Shown here piece by piece: positions 53,594 through 62,583 of a stretch of 64,000 nucleotides of DNA (position 1 is the stretch's first letter; each line of letters starts with the position of its first letter). Both the position numbers and the translations under genes were made by a program. The stretch spans positions 62,001-126,000 of the forward strand of contig NZ_QGGZ01000011.1 in NCBI RefSeq assembly GCF_003148825.1. The letters are read 5' to 3'. The notes under the pieces were generated by a model that saw only the letters and a program-made list of their open reading frames with translations, had not been told where the DNA came from and made no database searches. This stretch comes from Streptomyces sp. CG 926 (GTDB lineage: Bacteria > Actinomycetota > Actinomycetes > Streptomycetales > Streptomycetaceae).

Positions 53594-54417
53594 GCTCCAC
53601 GCACGGGCGCGGCAACATCGACCTGCTGAGCGCCACCCTCGCCAAGGCGAAGTCCGAGGACCGCGCGGCCCTCGTCGCCTACCTCCCCGCGGGCTTCCCG
53701 ACCGTCGACGGCGGCATCGAGGCGGTCAAGGCCGTCGTCGCCGGAGGCGCGGACGTCGTCGAGATCGGCCTGCCCCACAGCGACCCGGTCCTCGACGGGC
53801 CGGTCATCCAGACCGCCGACGACATCGCCCTGCGGGGCGGCGTCAAGATCGCCGACGTGCTCCGCACGGTCCGCGAGGCCCACGAGGCGACCGGCGCCCC
53901 GATCCTGGTGATGACCTACTGGAACCCCATCGACCGCTACGGCGTCGAGCGGTTCACGTCCGAGCTGGCGGCGGCCGGCGGTGCCGGCTGCATCCTGCCC
54001 GACCTGCCGGTGCAGGAGTCCGCGCTGTGGCGTGAGCACGCGCAGAAGCACGGTCTGGCGACCGTCTTCGTCGTGGCCCCCAGCAGCAAGGACGCGCGCC
54101 TGGCCACCATCACGGCGGCCGGCTCCGGCTTCGTCTACGCCGCCTCCCTCATGGGAGTCACCGGCACCCGCGAGTCCGTCGGCAACCAGGCCGCCGATCT
54201 GGTGCGCCGCACCCGCGCCACCAGCGACCTGCCGGTCTGCGTCGGGCTCGGCGTCTCCAACGCCGTCCAGGCCAAGGAGGTCGCGGGCTTCGCCGACGGC
54301 GTCATCGTCGGCTCGGCCTTCGTGAAGCTGCTCCTGGACGCACCGGACCTGCCCGCCGGACTGGACGCCGTACGGGCGCTCGCCGGCGAGCTCGCGGAAG
54401 GCGTACGCCGCAACTGA
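53590..54417 (+). CDS. trpA: TrpA, tryptophan synthase alpha chain
   Basis: 275 residues from the overlapping GTG. Catalytic Glu in VEIGLPHSDPVLDGPVIQTAD near 56 with the Asp nearby; TYWNP and GVSNAVQAKE present. Followed by two hairpins. Confidence 0.98.
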
Positions 54418-54446
54418 CGCGCGTTCGAGCACGGGCACGGATGTCT

Positions 54447-54510
54447 GATCGGGTTCTGTAGCCCGATCGGGTGGAAGTGCGGGCAGGGAGGCACGCGAGT
54501 GCCTCCCTGC
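54447..54510 (+). terminator. Tandem terminator hairpins after trpA
   Basis: First hairpin GATCGGG/CCCGATC (54447-54453 with 54462-54468), second a perfect 12-bp stem (54483-54494 with 54499-54510, loop GCGA) followed by TTCGTTT. Confidence 0.85.
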
Positions 54511-54525
54511 TTCGTTTGGCGGAAC

Positions 54526-55539
54526 GTGAGCGAGAAGAACGACGGTGCGAACCGCGATGCGACGAAACGATCGGCCCGGGAACGACTCCTCGTGGAGCGC
54601 GAGCGGCAGAAGACCCGGGACAAGCGCCGGCGGACCCTGATCGTGGCGTCGGCGGTGGTCGGTGTCCTCGGCCTGGCCACCGTCGTGGGCGTGATCGCGG
54701 CCAACACCGGCAAGAGCGGCTCCGCCGAGGCGGGCCCGGTGGTCGCCCCCTCCGGGGCCACCGGCAAGGACGCCCTCGCCATCCAGTCCGGCAAGCCCGA
54801 GGCGAAGTCCACCCTCACCGTGTGGGAGGACTTCCGCTGCCCCTCCTGCAAGTTCTTCGAGGACAACTACCGCGACGTCATCCACGACCTGGAGGCCAAG
54901 GGGCTGCTCAAGGTCGACTACCACCTGGTCACGCTCATCGACCGGAGGATGGGCGGCAGCGGCTCGCTGAAGGCGGCCAACGCGGCCGCCTGCGCGCAGG
55001 ACGCCGGCAAGTTCACCGCGTATCACGACCTCCTCTTCCAGAACCAGCCGCAGGAGATCGACGACGCCTTCGGCAAGAACGCCAAGCTGCTGGAACTGGC
55101 GGGCAAGGTCGACGGGCTGGACACCCCCGAGTTCCGCTCGTGCGTCGAGGACGGTACGCACAACAGCTGGGTGGCCAAGTCGGACGGCGCCTTCACCACC
55201 GGACAGTTCCGGGGCACCCCCACCGTGCTGCTCAACGGCAAGGACATCCTCTCCGACCAGGCGAACCAGGTGACCCCGCAGAAGCTGAAGGAACAGGTGG
55301 AAGCCGCGGCCAAGAGCTCGGGCGGCGCGGACGCCGGAGCCGAGGGCGGGAAGGCCTCACCGTCGACGAGCTCCACCCCCGGATCCGGGACCAAGGCCGG
55401 GGCGAAGGCCTCGCCGTCGGCCTCGCGCACCGGGTCGGGCGGATCGTCCGGCGGGTCCTCGAACCGGTCCACCGGCGGGGCCTCGGGCGGCTCGTCCGGC
55501 TCCTCCACCTCCTCTTCCAGCGGGTCCTCGCAGGACTGA
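54526..55539 (+). CDS. Membrane-anchored DsbA-like protein with Ser/Gly-rich tail
   Basis: 337 residues from the GTG at 54526. An earlier in-frame GTG (54499) lies inside the trpA terminator and is rejected. One membrane helix about 39-60 (TLIVASAVVGVLGLATVVGVIA), then a thioredoxin_4 domain with FRCPSCKFFED near 101 and cis-proline GTPTVLLNG. The last ~70 residues are a Ser/Gly/Ala-rich tail with SGSS repeats. Next to lgt, as in S. coelicolor. Confidence 0.9.
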   Translation: MSEKNDGANRDATKRSARERLLVERERQKTRDKRRRTLIVASAVVGVLGLATVVGVIAANTGKSGSAEAGPVVAPSGATGKDALAIQSGKPEAKSTLTVWEDFRCPSCKFFEDNYRDVIHDLEAKGLLKVDYHLVTLIDRRMGGSGSLKAANAAACAQDAGKFTAYHDLLFQNQPQEIDDAFGKNAKLLELAGKVDGLDTPEFRSCVEDGTHNSWVAKSDGAFTTGQFRGTPTVLLNGKDILSDQANQVTPQKLKEQVEAAAKSSGGADAGAEGGKASPSTSSTPGSGTKAGAKASPSASRTGSGGSSGGSSNRSTGGASGGSSGSSTSSSSGSSQD

Positions 55540-55575
55540 CCGAAGCCCCGTTCCATGTCTGGATTTGGTTTCGTC

Positions 55576-55608
55576 TGCCGGGCGGGTTGCCGTACGCACC
55601 GCCCGGCA
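55576..55608 (+). terminator. Hairpin between DsbA-like gene and lgt
   Basis: Perfect 10-bp stem TGCCGGGCGG/CCGCCCGGCA with a 13-nt loop, ending ten bases before the lgt ATG; it could also regulate lgt. Confidence 0.55.
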
Positions 55609-55618
55609 GGGTAGCGTC

Positions 55619-56617
55619 ATGTCTGCCATGGACATTGCTTACATCCCCAGTCCGTCGACCGGCGTGATCCATCTCGGACCGATCCCGCTCCGCGGCTACG
55701 CGTTCTGCATCATCATCGGCGTCTTCGTCGCCGTATGGCTCGGCAACAGGCGATGGATCGCGCGCGGCGGAAAGCCGGGCACGGTCGCGGACATCGCCGT
55801 GTGGGCCGTGCCCTTCGGCCTGGTCGGTGGTCGCCTGTACCACGTGATCACCGACTACCAGCTCTACTTCGGCGAGGGCCGCAACTGGGTCGACGCCTTC
55901 AAGATCTGGGAGGGCGGCCTCGGTATCTGGGGCGCCATCGCGCTCGGCGCGGTGGGTGCCTGGATCGGCTGCCGCCTGCGCGGGATCCCGTTGCCGGCCT
56001 GGGCGGACGCCCTGGCCCCCGGCATCGCGCTGGCCCAGGCCTGCGGCCGCTGGGGCAACTGGTTCAACCAGGAGCTGTACGGCCGGGCCACCGACCTGCC
56101 GTGGGCGGTACAGATCACCGCGGGCCCGAACCGGGACGCCGGGACCTACCACCCGACCTTCCTGTACGAGTCGCTGTGGTGCGTCGGCGTCGCGCTGCTG
56201 GTCATCTGGGCCGACCGCCGCTTCAAGCTCGGCCACGGACGGGCCTTCGCCCTGTACGTCGCCGCGTACTGCGTGGGCCGCGGCTGGATCGAGTACATGC
56301 GTGTCGACGAGGCGCACCACATCCTGGGCGTCCGGCTGAACGTCTGGACCTCGATCGTCGTCTTCGTCCTGGCCGTCGTGTACCTGGTGCTGTCGGCGAA
56401 GCTGCGGCCGGGCCGCGAGACGGTCGTCGAACCGGACCGGGACGCCTCCGACGGCAAGGACGGTGACGACGCGGCCAAGGACGCCGAGGCCAAGCCCTCG
56501 GCCGCCGCCGACGGCGCCGCCGACACGGAGAAGCCCGAGCCTGCCAAGGCAGGGGCACCTGTCCTCACGAAGGAAGCTCCGGCCGAGGCCGAGGCCCCGG
56601 AGGCCGGCAAGCGCTGA
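55619..56617 (+). CDS. lgt: Lgt, prolipoprotein diacylglyceryl transferase
   Basis: Membrane enzyme for the first lipoprotein maturation step. 332 residues from the ATG at 55619 (a second ATG is three codons on). Seven helices. Motifs: GGRLYHVITDYQLY near 77, IWEGGLGIWGAIALG, ACGRWGNWFNQELYGRATDLPW near 140 and HPTFLYESLWC. The C-terminal ~60 residues are an Ala/Glu/Lys-rich cytoplasmic tail (AEAPEAGKR end). Confidence 0.95.
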   Translation: MSAMDIAYIPSPSTGVIHLGPIPLRGYAFCIIIGVFVAVWLGNRRWIARGGKPGTVADIAVWAVPFGLVGGRLYHVITDYQLYFGEGRNWVDAFKIWEGGLGIWGAIALGAVGAWIGCRLRGIPLPAWADALAPGIALAQACGRWGNWFNQELYGRATDLPWAVQITAGPNRDAGTYHPTFLYESLWCVGVALLVIWADRRFKLGHGRAFALYVAAYCVGRGWIEYMRVDEAHHILGVRLNVWTSIVVFVLAVVYLVLSAKLRPGRETVVEPDRDASDGKDGDDAAKDAEAKPSAAADGAADTEKPEPAKAGAPVLTKEAPAEAEAPEAGKR

Positions 56618-56635
56618 CCGTACGGTCCCTGAAGG

Positions 56636-56660
56636 GGGCGCCGCGTAGACCGCGGCGCCC
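56636..56660. terminator. Terminator between lgt and convergent citE-like gene
   Basis: Perfect 10-bp stem GGGCGCCGCG/CGCGGCGCCC, loop TAGAC. Confidence 0.75.
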
Positions 56661-56700
56661 TCTTCGCGTTCCCCGACGCGGCCGGCCGCGCGCGGCAGGG

Positions 56701-57516
56701 TCAGCGCGACGCCATGCGCGTGGCGAGCGCCAGGGTGCGGTGCGCCGCCGCCACGACCGCCGGATCCACGAACCGGCCGTCGGGCAGGGCCAGTGCGCCC
56801 GGGGTGGCCCGGGCCGCGCTCAGCACCTCCACCGCGGCGTCGACCTCCTCGGGCGCCGGGAGGTAGGCCCGCTCGATCACCGGGAGCTGGCGCGGATGGA
56901 TCGCCGCCCGTCCGAGGAACCCCAGGGAGCGGCCCCGGGCGCACGAGACGGCCAGCGACTCCAGGTCCCGGATGTCGGGGAACACCGACTGCGCCGGCGG
57001 AGCCAGGCCGGCGGCCCGGGCCGCGACCACCACCCGGGAACGGCACCAGTCCAGGCCCGTCTCCGCGCTGACGGCCAGATCGGCCCGCAGGTCCGCCTCG
57101 CCGAGGGAGAGCCCGCGCAGGGCGGGGTGCGCGCGGGCGATCTCGTAGGCGCGCTCCACGCCCACCGCCGATTCGAGCAGGGCGTGCAGGCTCACCCCGC
57201 CGGTGCGGTCGGCCACGGCCGCGATCTGCCCCGGGGCGTTGATCTTGGGCAGCCGCAGCCCCGAGAGGCCGTGCAGCCCGCCGAGCGCGGTGAGATCGGC
57301 GCCGCCCCAGGGGGAACCCAAGGCGTTGACGCGGACATGGACGGGCAGCGCCGGCGCTTCGGTGAGCAGTTCGGCGGTCGCCGCGCGCGCGTACTCCTTC
57401 CGCGAGGCCGGTACCGCGTCCTCCAGGTCGACGATGACGGCGTCCGCCCCGCAGCCGAGGGCCTTGGCGACCACCTCCGGGCGGTCTCCGGGCGCGTACA
57501 GCCAGGTCAGGATCAC
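56701..57516 (-). CDS. HpcH/HpaI aldolase/citrate lyase-family (CitE-like) protein
   Basis: 271 residues from GTG. TIM-barrel lyase: YAPGDRPEVVAKALGCGADAVIVDLEDAVP at the start supplies the Arg and the metal-binding Glu-Asp; ALLESAVGVERAYEIA the second Glu; GRAAIHPRQLPVIERAY near 215. Likely acts on a malyl- or citramalyl-CoA type thioester. Its GTG overlaps the stop of the CoA-transferase gene upstream, which supports a shared acyl-CoA pathway. Confidence 0.85.
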   Translation of the reverse strand: MILTWLYAPGDRPEVVAKALGCGADAVIVDLEDAVPASRKEYARAATAELLTEAPALPVHVRVNALGSPWGGADLTALGGLHGLSGLRLPKINAPGQIAAVADRTGGVSLHALLESAVGVERAYEIARAHPALRGLSLGEADLRADLAVSAETGLDWCRSRVVVAARAAGLAPPAQSVFPDIRDLESLAVSCARGRSLGFLGRAAIHPRQLPVIERAYLPAPEEVDAAVEVLSAARATPGALALPDGRFVDPAVVAAAHRTLALATRMASR

Positions 57517-58985
57517 AGGGCTCCTTCGGTCCGCAGTGCGGTGATCTCGGCCTCGGTCAGCCCGAGCTCGGCCAGGACCTCATCGGTGTCCGCGCCGTGC
57601 GGGCGGCCCGCCCAGCGGATTCCGCCGGGGGTCTCGGAGAGCCGGAAGAGGACGTTCTGCATACGGAGCGGGCCCAGCTCCGGGTCCTGGACCTCGGTGA
57701 CCGTGTCGAGGGCCGCGAACTGCGGGTCGGCCATCACGTCCCGGACGTCGTAGACCGGTGCGACGGCCGCCTCGGCCTCTTCGAAGGCGTCGACGACCTC
57801 GTCCGCCTTGTGGCGGGCGATCCAGCCGCCGACCGCCTCGTCGAGGACGTCGGCGTACCGGGCCCGTCCCGCGCCGGTGGCGAACCACGGCTCGGCGATC
57901 AGCTCGGGCCGGCCGACCAGCCGCACGACCCGCTCGGCGATGGACTGCGCGGAGGCGGAGACCGCCAGCCAGCGCCCGTCGGCACTGCGGTAGGTGTTGC
58001 GGGGGGCGTTGTTCGTGGAACGGTTGCCGGTGCGCGGCTGGACGTAGCCGAGCTGGTCGTACCAGAGCGGGTGCGGGCCGAGCACGGTGAGGATCGGCTC
58101 GACGATCGCCAGGTCCACCACCTGGCCGTGCCCGGTGCGCTCCCGCCCGGCGAGGGCGGTCATCACGGCGTACGCGCAGGTCAGCGCGGCGATCGAGTCG
58201 GCGAGCCCGAAGGGCGGCAGGGTCGGCGGACCCTCCGGCTCCCCGGTGATCGCGGCGAAGCCGCTCATCGCCTCGGCGAGCGTGCCGAAGCCGGGGCGGT
58301 GGGCGTACGGGCCGTGCTGGCCGAAGGCCGTGACGCGGGCCAGGACCAGGCGCGGGTTGGCGGCGGACAGCTCGGGCCAGCCCAGCCCCCACTTCTCCAG
58401 GGTGCCGGGACGGAAGTTCTCGACGATCACGTCGGCGGTGCGGGCGAGGCGTAGCAGGGTGTCCCGGCCGCCCGGGGTGGACAGGTCGAGGGTCATCGTC
58501 CGCTTGTTCCGGCCGAGGAGCTTCCACCACAGGCCGATGCCGTCCTTGGCGGGGCCGTGGCCGCGGGAGGGGTCGGGACGGCCCGGGTGCTCGACCTTGA
58601 CGACCTCGGCGCCGAAGTCGCCGAGGAGGGTGGCGGTCAGCGGACCGGCGAAGAGGGTGGCGAGGTCGAGCACGCGGAGCCCGTGCAGTGGCCCGCCGGG
58701 GGGTGTGCCGGGGGTGGTGGCCTCGGTCGGGGCGCCGACCTCGGGGGCGGTGGCTTCGGGGGCGCCTGCTTCGGTGGGGCCGGGCGCGCGCCGGGGCGTC
58801 TCCTCGGGCGCCGAACGGGGCTCGGGGTCGGAAGGTGCGGCGGCGGTGCGTTCGGCGCCCTGCGGGGATCGCCCCGACACGCTCCCGGCCCCGGTCGAGT
58901 ACACCCGGGTGGCGCCGCTGTCCTTGGCGCCGCTGCCCTGTGGAACACCCCGGTCCGTCGCGGGGCGGGGCCCGGCGGGGGTCAC
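57513..58985 (-). CDS. CaiB/BaiF class III CoA-transferase
   Basis: 490 residues from the GTG that overlaps the ribokinase stop. The first ~95 residues are a Pro/Ala/Thr-rich low-complexity extension. The transferase begins at PLHGLRVLDLATLFAGPLTATLLGDFGAEVVKVE, continues through LGRNKRTMTLDLSTPGG and VIVENFRPGTLEKWGLG, and has the catalytic-Asp region PPFGLADSIAALT. Moves CoA between organic acids; which acids is unknown. Confidence 0.85.
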   Translation of the reverse strand: MTPAGPRPATDRGVPQGSGAKDSGATRVYSTGAGSVSGRSPQGAERTAAAPSDPEPRSAPEETPRRAPGPTEAGAPEATAPEVGAPTEATTPGTPPGGPLHGLRVLDLATLFAGPLTATLLGDFGAEVVKVEHPGRPDPSRGHGPAKDGIGLWWKLLGRNKRTMTLDLSTPGGRDTLLRLARTADVIVENFRPGTLEKWGLGWPELSAANPRLVLARVTAFGQHGPYAHRPGFGTLAEAMSGFAAITGEPEGPPTLPPFGLADSIAALTCAYAVMTALAGRERTGHGQVVDLAIVEPILTVLGPHPLWYDQLGYVQPRTGNRSTNNAPRNTYRSADGRWLAVSASAQSIAERVVRLVGRPELIAEPWFATGAGRARYADVLDEAVGGWIARHKADEVVDAFEEAEAAVAPVYDVRDVMADPQFAALDTVTEVQDPELGPLRMQNVLFRLSETPGGIRWAGRPHGADTDEVLAELGLTEAEITALRTEGAL

Positions 58986-59884
58986 GAGATGGCTCCGGCC
59001 GCGAAGGCGTCGGTTTCGGCGCGGGTCGGCATGGAGTCCTGGGCTCCCGGGCGCTGGACGGAGAGCGCGGCCGCCGCCGAGGCCCAGCGCAGGGCGTCGG
59101 GCATCCGCCGGCCCTCGCCCAAGGCCACCGCGAGGGCGCCGACGAAGGTGTCCCCGGCGGCGGTGGTGTCCATGGCCCGCACCCGGGGCGCGGGCACGCT
59201 CAGCGGTTCCGCGCCCCGGGCGGCGTACAGCGCCCCGGCCGCGCCGAGGGTGATCACCACCTCCGGCACCTCGGCCAGCAGGGCCTCGGCGGCCTGGAGG
59301 GGGTCGGTGAGCCCGGTGAGGGCGGCCGCCTCGTGCTCGTTGGGGACGAGGAGGTCGGTCGCGGCGAGGAGCTCGGCGGGCAGCGGCCGGGCGGGGGCCG
59401 GGGTGAGCACCGTACGGACGCCGTGCGCGCGGGCGGCGCGGGCTCCGGCGAGCACGGCGCTCAGGGGGAGTTCGAGCTGCAGGAGGAGGGAACCGGCGGC
59501 GGCGATCCGGGCCTCGTCGCCCGCCTCCAGGCCGGTGACGGCGGCGTTCGCGCCGGGGATGACGATGATGCTGTTGCCGCCCTCGTCGTCGACGGTGATG
59601 TGGGCGGTGCCGCTGGCGCCCTCGACGGTGCGCAGGGCCGCCGTGTCGACGCGGGCCGCGGTGAGCGCGGAGCGCAGCCGTACGCCGAACTCGTCGGCCC
59701 CGACCGCGCCGATCATCACCACCTCCCCGCCGCAGCGGGCGGCGGCGACGGCCTGGTTGGCGCCCTTGCCGCCGGGGACCGTGCGGAAGGCCCGGCCGGT
59801 GACGGTCTCCCCGAGGCGGGGGGCCTTGGGGACGTAGGCGACGAGGTCCATGTTCGTACTGCCGAGCACGGCGATGGCCGTCAT
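58982..59884 (-). CDS. Ribokinase-family (PfkB) sugar kinase
   Basis: 300 residues from ATG overlapping the downstream-named ADP-ribosylglycohydrolase stop. Motifs: VLGSTNMDLVAYVPKAP near 8, GRAFRTVPGGKGANQAVAAARCGG near 30, and the C-terminal ATP/anion-hole DTTAAGDTFVGALAVALGEG with the base Asp near 247. Best match is ribokinase (RbsK). Operon context with ADP-ribosylglycohydrolases suggests ribose or ADP-ribose breakdown products as substrate (inference). Confidence 0.87.
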   Translation of the reverse strand: MTAIAVLGSTNMDLVAYVPKAPRLGETVTGRAFRTVPGGKGANQAVAAARCGGEVVMIGAVGADEFGVRLRSALTAARVDTAALRTVEGASGTAHITVDDEGGNSIIVIPGANAAVTGLEAGDEARIAAAGSLLLQLELPLSAVLAGARAARAHGVRTVLTPAPARPLPAELLAATDLLVPNEHEAAALTGLTDPLQAAEALLAEVPEVVITLGAAGALYAARGAEPLSVPAPRVRAMDTTAAGDTFVGALAVALGEGRRMPDALRWASAAAALSVQRPGAQDSMPTRAETDAFAAGAIS

Positions 59885-61434
59885 GAGCGTGCTGCCTCCT
59901 GTGCGGTGAGGTGGGCGAGGGTGTCGAAGCCGATGCCGTCGAAGCCGGGGACGGTGGTGGCGAGGCGGTTCTCGAGGGGCGCGGTCCAGCGGTGCGGGAT
60001 GTCGTCCGGGGAGCCGGTGAGCAGTCCGGCGAGGGCGCCGGCGGTGGCCCCGTTGGAGTCGGTGTCCCAGCCGCCGGACACGGCGCCGCAGACGGAGCGG
60101 GTGAAGTCCCCGTCGGCGTGGGTGAGGGCGGCGGCGATCAGCGCGGTGTTGGGGACGGCGTGGACCCAGTGGTAGTGCCCGTAGCGCGCGTGCAGCCGGT
60201 CGACGACGAGGTCGAAGTCCGCCTCCTGGCCGGCTGCCCGGATCCCGAACCGGACGGCTTCGGCGAGGCGCGAGCGGGGCGGTACGAAGGCCAGCCCGGT
60301 CCGGAGCGCGGTGTGGACGTCGGAGCGGCCGGTGGCGGCGGTGGCGGTGGCGGCCGCGACGAACAGCGCGGCGTAGACGCCGTTGCCGGTGTGGGTCAGG
60401 GCGGCGTCCCGGTAGGCCTGGGCAGCGGCGGCGGCCGGGTCGCCCGGGTTGGTCCAGCCGTGGACGTCGGCGCGGATGAGGGCGCCGATCCACTCGCGGA
60501 AGGGGTTGTGGTGGGTGGCGGTGGCGGGGGGCTCCAGGCCGAGGAGGAGATTGCGGTAGGCGATGCGTTCGGCGGTGAAGGTCCGCCCGGCCGGCAGCTC
60601 GTCGAGCCAGAGGCGGGCCACGTCGGCGGTGGTGAAGCCCTTGCCGTGCCGCTGGAGCAGGAGCAGCCCGAGGAGGGGGTAGTTGAGGTCGTCGTCCTCG
60701 GGCATGCCGTCGATGTTCTCGGCGAGGGAGGTCGGGGCGGAACGGCGGTTCCAGGGGTATGCGGCCAGTACCTCCGGCGGGACGCCGCGGGCGGTGAACC
60801 AGTCGTCCAGCGGCCAGTTGCCCGCGGCGCGGGCGAGGGCGCGGATCCCGGCGAGCGGCAGCTTCTCGACGGGCTTCCCGAGCAGACACCCGACGGCCCG
60901 CCCCACCCAGGCGGCCTCCAACCTGGTCCGCAGGGCGGCCTCCGGCCCGGTCCGCGGAAGGGGGTCCTGCCCTGCCGACGGTGCCCCTGCCGCGCGGGGT
61001 GGCGCCTGGGCGTCGCCTTGCGGCGGTCCAGGGGCCGGGGGCGTGAATCGTTCTGTGGTCCGGCAGGCTGCCCGGATGGCCGGCCAGGACTCGGGCTCGT
61101 CGACTGTCGAGCGGGGTGGGAGCTGCGCCAGGGCGTCCAGGAGGCGGACGGCCAGTTCGCGCAGTTCCGGTGGGGCCGGGGTGGGGGAGGATCCGGCGCG
61201 GTCGGGGGCGGGGTGGCCGCCCGCCGCGAGCCAGGCGCGGAGGGCGGCGGCCGGGTCCCGGCCGTCCTCCGCGGCCTGGCGCAGTTCGTGCCCGACGAGG
61301 TCCTCGGGCTGGGCCCAGGTGAGGCGGACCGGCGGTTCGGGCGAGGCCGGGAGCAGCCCGGGCCCGCGGTCCGGTCCGGGGTGGGCCGCAGCACCCGTGG
61401 CCGGGGGGCGGCCGCCGCGGGCGGACGTGGTCAC
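59881..61434 (-). CDS. ADP-ribosylglycohydrolase-family protein 1
   Basis: 517 residues from a GTG that overlaps the next gene's stop. The N-terminal ~190 residues are Pro/Ala-rich, with a short conserved-looking stretch (VRLTWAQPEDLVGHELRQAAEDGRDPAAAL). The hydrolase domain starts at EAAWVGRAVGCLLGKPVEKLP, in which the usual GDALG reads GCLLG. Metal-site motifs look kept: PEDDDLNYPLLG and GGWDTDSNGATAGALAGLLTG. Removes ADP-ribose or similar N-glycosides. Confidence 0.82.
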   Translation of the reverse strand: MTTSARGGRPPATGAAAHPGPDRGPGLLPASPEPPVRLTWAQPEDLVGHELRQAAEDGRDPAAALRAWLAAGGHPAPDRAGSSPTPAPPELRELAVRLLDALAQLPPRSTVDEPESWPAIRAACRTTERFTPPAPGPPQGDAQAPPRAAGAPSAGQDPLPRTGPEAALRTRLEAAWVGRAVGCLLGKPVEKLPLAGIRALARAAGNWPLDDWFTARGVPPEVLAAYPWNRRSAPTSLAENIDGMPEDDDLNYPLLGLLLLQRHGKGFTTADVARLWLDELPAGRTFTAERIAYRNLLLGLEPPATATHHNPFREWIGALIRADVHGWTNPGDPAAAAAQAYRDAALTHTGNGVYAALFVAAATATAATGRSDVHTALRTGLAFVPPRSRLAEAVRFGIRAAGQEADFDLVVDRLHARYGHYHWVHAVPNTALIAAALTHADGDFTRSVCGAVSGGWDTDSNGATAGALAGLLTGSPDDIPHRWTAPLENRLATTVPGFDGIGFDTLAHLTAQEAARS

Positions 61435-62576
61435 CGGGGGTCCGCGATCGCGGAGAAGGCCGACTCGTGGGACCGGCGGCGGGACCGGTCGAGCGCGAAG
61501 ATCTCCCGGGCCACCGCGGCCAGCGCGTCGGCAGGGGCGTGCAGGTCGAGGCGGCTGGCCTCGGCGACCTGCTTGGCCCAGACGGCCGGGACCACGGCCT
61601 CGCCGCCCAGGGCCCCGGCGATCGCCCCCGCCATGGTGGCGATGGAGTCGCAGTCCCGGCCGTAGTTGACCGCCCCGAGCACGGCGCTCTCGTACCGGCC
61701 GTCCGCGACGAGCAGCATGCCCAACGCGATCGGGAGCTCCTCGATCGCGTGGAGGCGGGACGGGCGGCGGGCGTCCAGGGAGGGGGCGCGGTAGTCGGGG
61801 CCGACCGAGTCGTACGGGGCGACCGCCGCGCGCAGCGGGGCCTGCGCCGACTCGAAGTCCCGGTGGCACAACGCCACTTCGCGGACGGCGGCGATCGCGG
61901 CGCGCGTACCGTCCTTGGCCAGGGACAGGGCCGTGTCCACCACCGAGGCGGCCGTCGCCCCCGGCACGCACGCGGCCGCCACCGCCGCCGCGAACACACC
62001 CGCCGCCTCCCGACCGTACGAGGACTGGTGCGCGCCGGCGATGTCCAGCGCCTCCGCGTACGCGCCCGCCGGATTGCCCGCGTTGGCGATGCCCACCGGC
62101 GCCATGTACATCGCCGCGCCGCAGTTGACGATGTTGCCGCTGCCGGCCTCACGGGGGTCTACGTGCGCGTAGTGCAGCCGGGCCACGATCCACTTCTCGG
62201 CGAGGAAGATCCGCTGGAGCGGGAGGGCCTCGGCTTCGAGTTCGGGGATCCAGCGGGGGTTGGTCATCAGGTCCGGGACCAGGTGTTCGGCGACGGCGTA
62301 GGCGTCGAGGTGGTCGCGTACCGCCTCGTAGACCCGTACCAGCGCGTGCGTCATCAAGGTGTCGTCCGTGACGTGCCCGTCGCCCTTGTGGTACGGCGCG
62401 ATGGGGCGGGCCGTGCGCCAGTCCTCGTGCCAGGGGCCGACGATGCCGTGCACGCGGCCGCCGTGCCGTTCCGCGATCTGGTCCGGGGTCCAGCCCTCCA
62501 CCGGACCGCCGAGCGCGTCGCCGACGGCGGCCCCGACGAGAGCGCCGCGGGCCCGGTCCTCCAACGTGAGCGTCAT
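61431..62576 (-). CDS. ADP-ribosylglycohydrolase-family protein 2
   Basis: 381 residues. The most canonical of the three: GALVGAAVGDALGGPVEGW near 12, HVTDDTLMTHALVRV near 69 and NYGRDCDSIATMAGAIAGALGG near 325, giving the acidic two-metal site of the DraG/ARH group. No N-terminal extension. Linked by 4-base overlap to protein 1. Confidence 0.87.
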   Translation of the reverse strand: MTLTLEDRARGALVGAAVGDALGGPVEGWTPDQIAERHGGRVHGIVGPWHEDWRTARPIAPYHKGDGHVTDDTLMTHALVRVYEAVRDHLDAYAVAEHLVPDLMTNPRWIPELEAEALPLQRIFLAEKWIVARLHYAHVDPREAGSGNIVNCGAAMYMAPVGIANAGNPAGAYAEALDIAGAHQSSYGREAAGVFAAAVAAACVPGATAASVVDTALSLAKDGTRAAIAAVREVALCHRDFESAQAPLRAAVAPYDSVGPDYRAPSLDARRPSRLHAIEELPIALGMLLVADGRYESAVLGAVNYGRDCDSIATMAGAIAGALGGEAVVPAVWAKQVAEASRLDLHAPADALAAVAREIFALDRSRRRSHESAFSAIADPR

Positions 62577-62583
62577 GTCCGAA

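Noticed and set aside
54499..54525. GTG start of the DsbA-like protein at 54499
   Set aside because: It lies in the descending arm of the trpA terminator and has no free ribosome binding site.
59885..62152. Upstream extension of the ribokinase frame to 1056 residues
   Set aside because: The upstream part is out-of-frame shadow of the hydrolase genes; the true start is the ATG at 59884 with family N-terminus.
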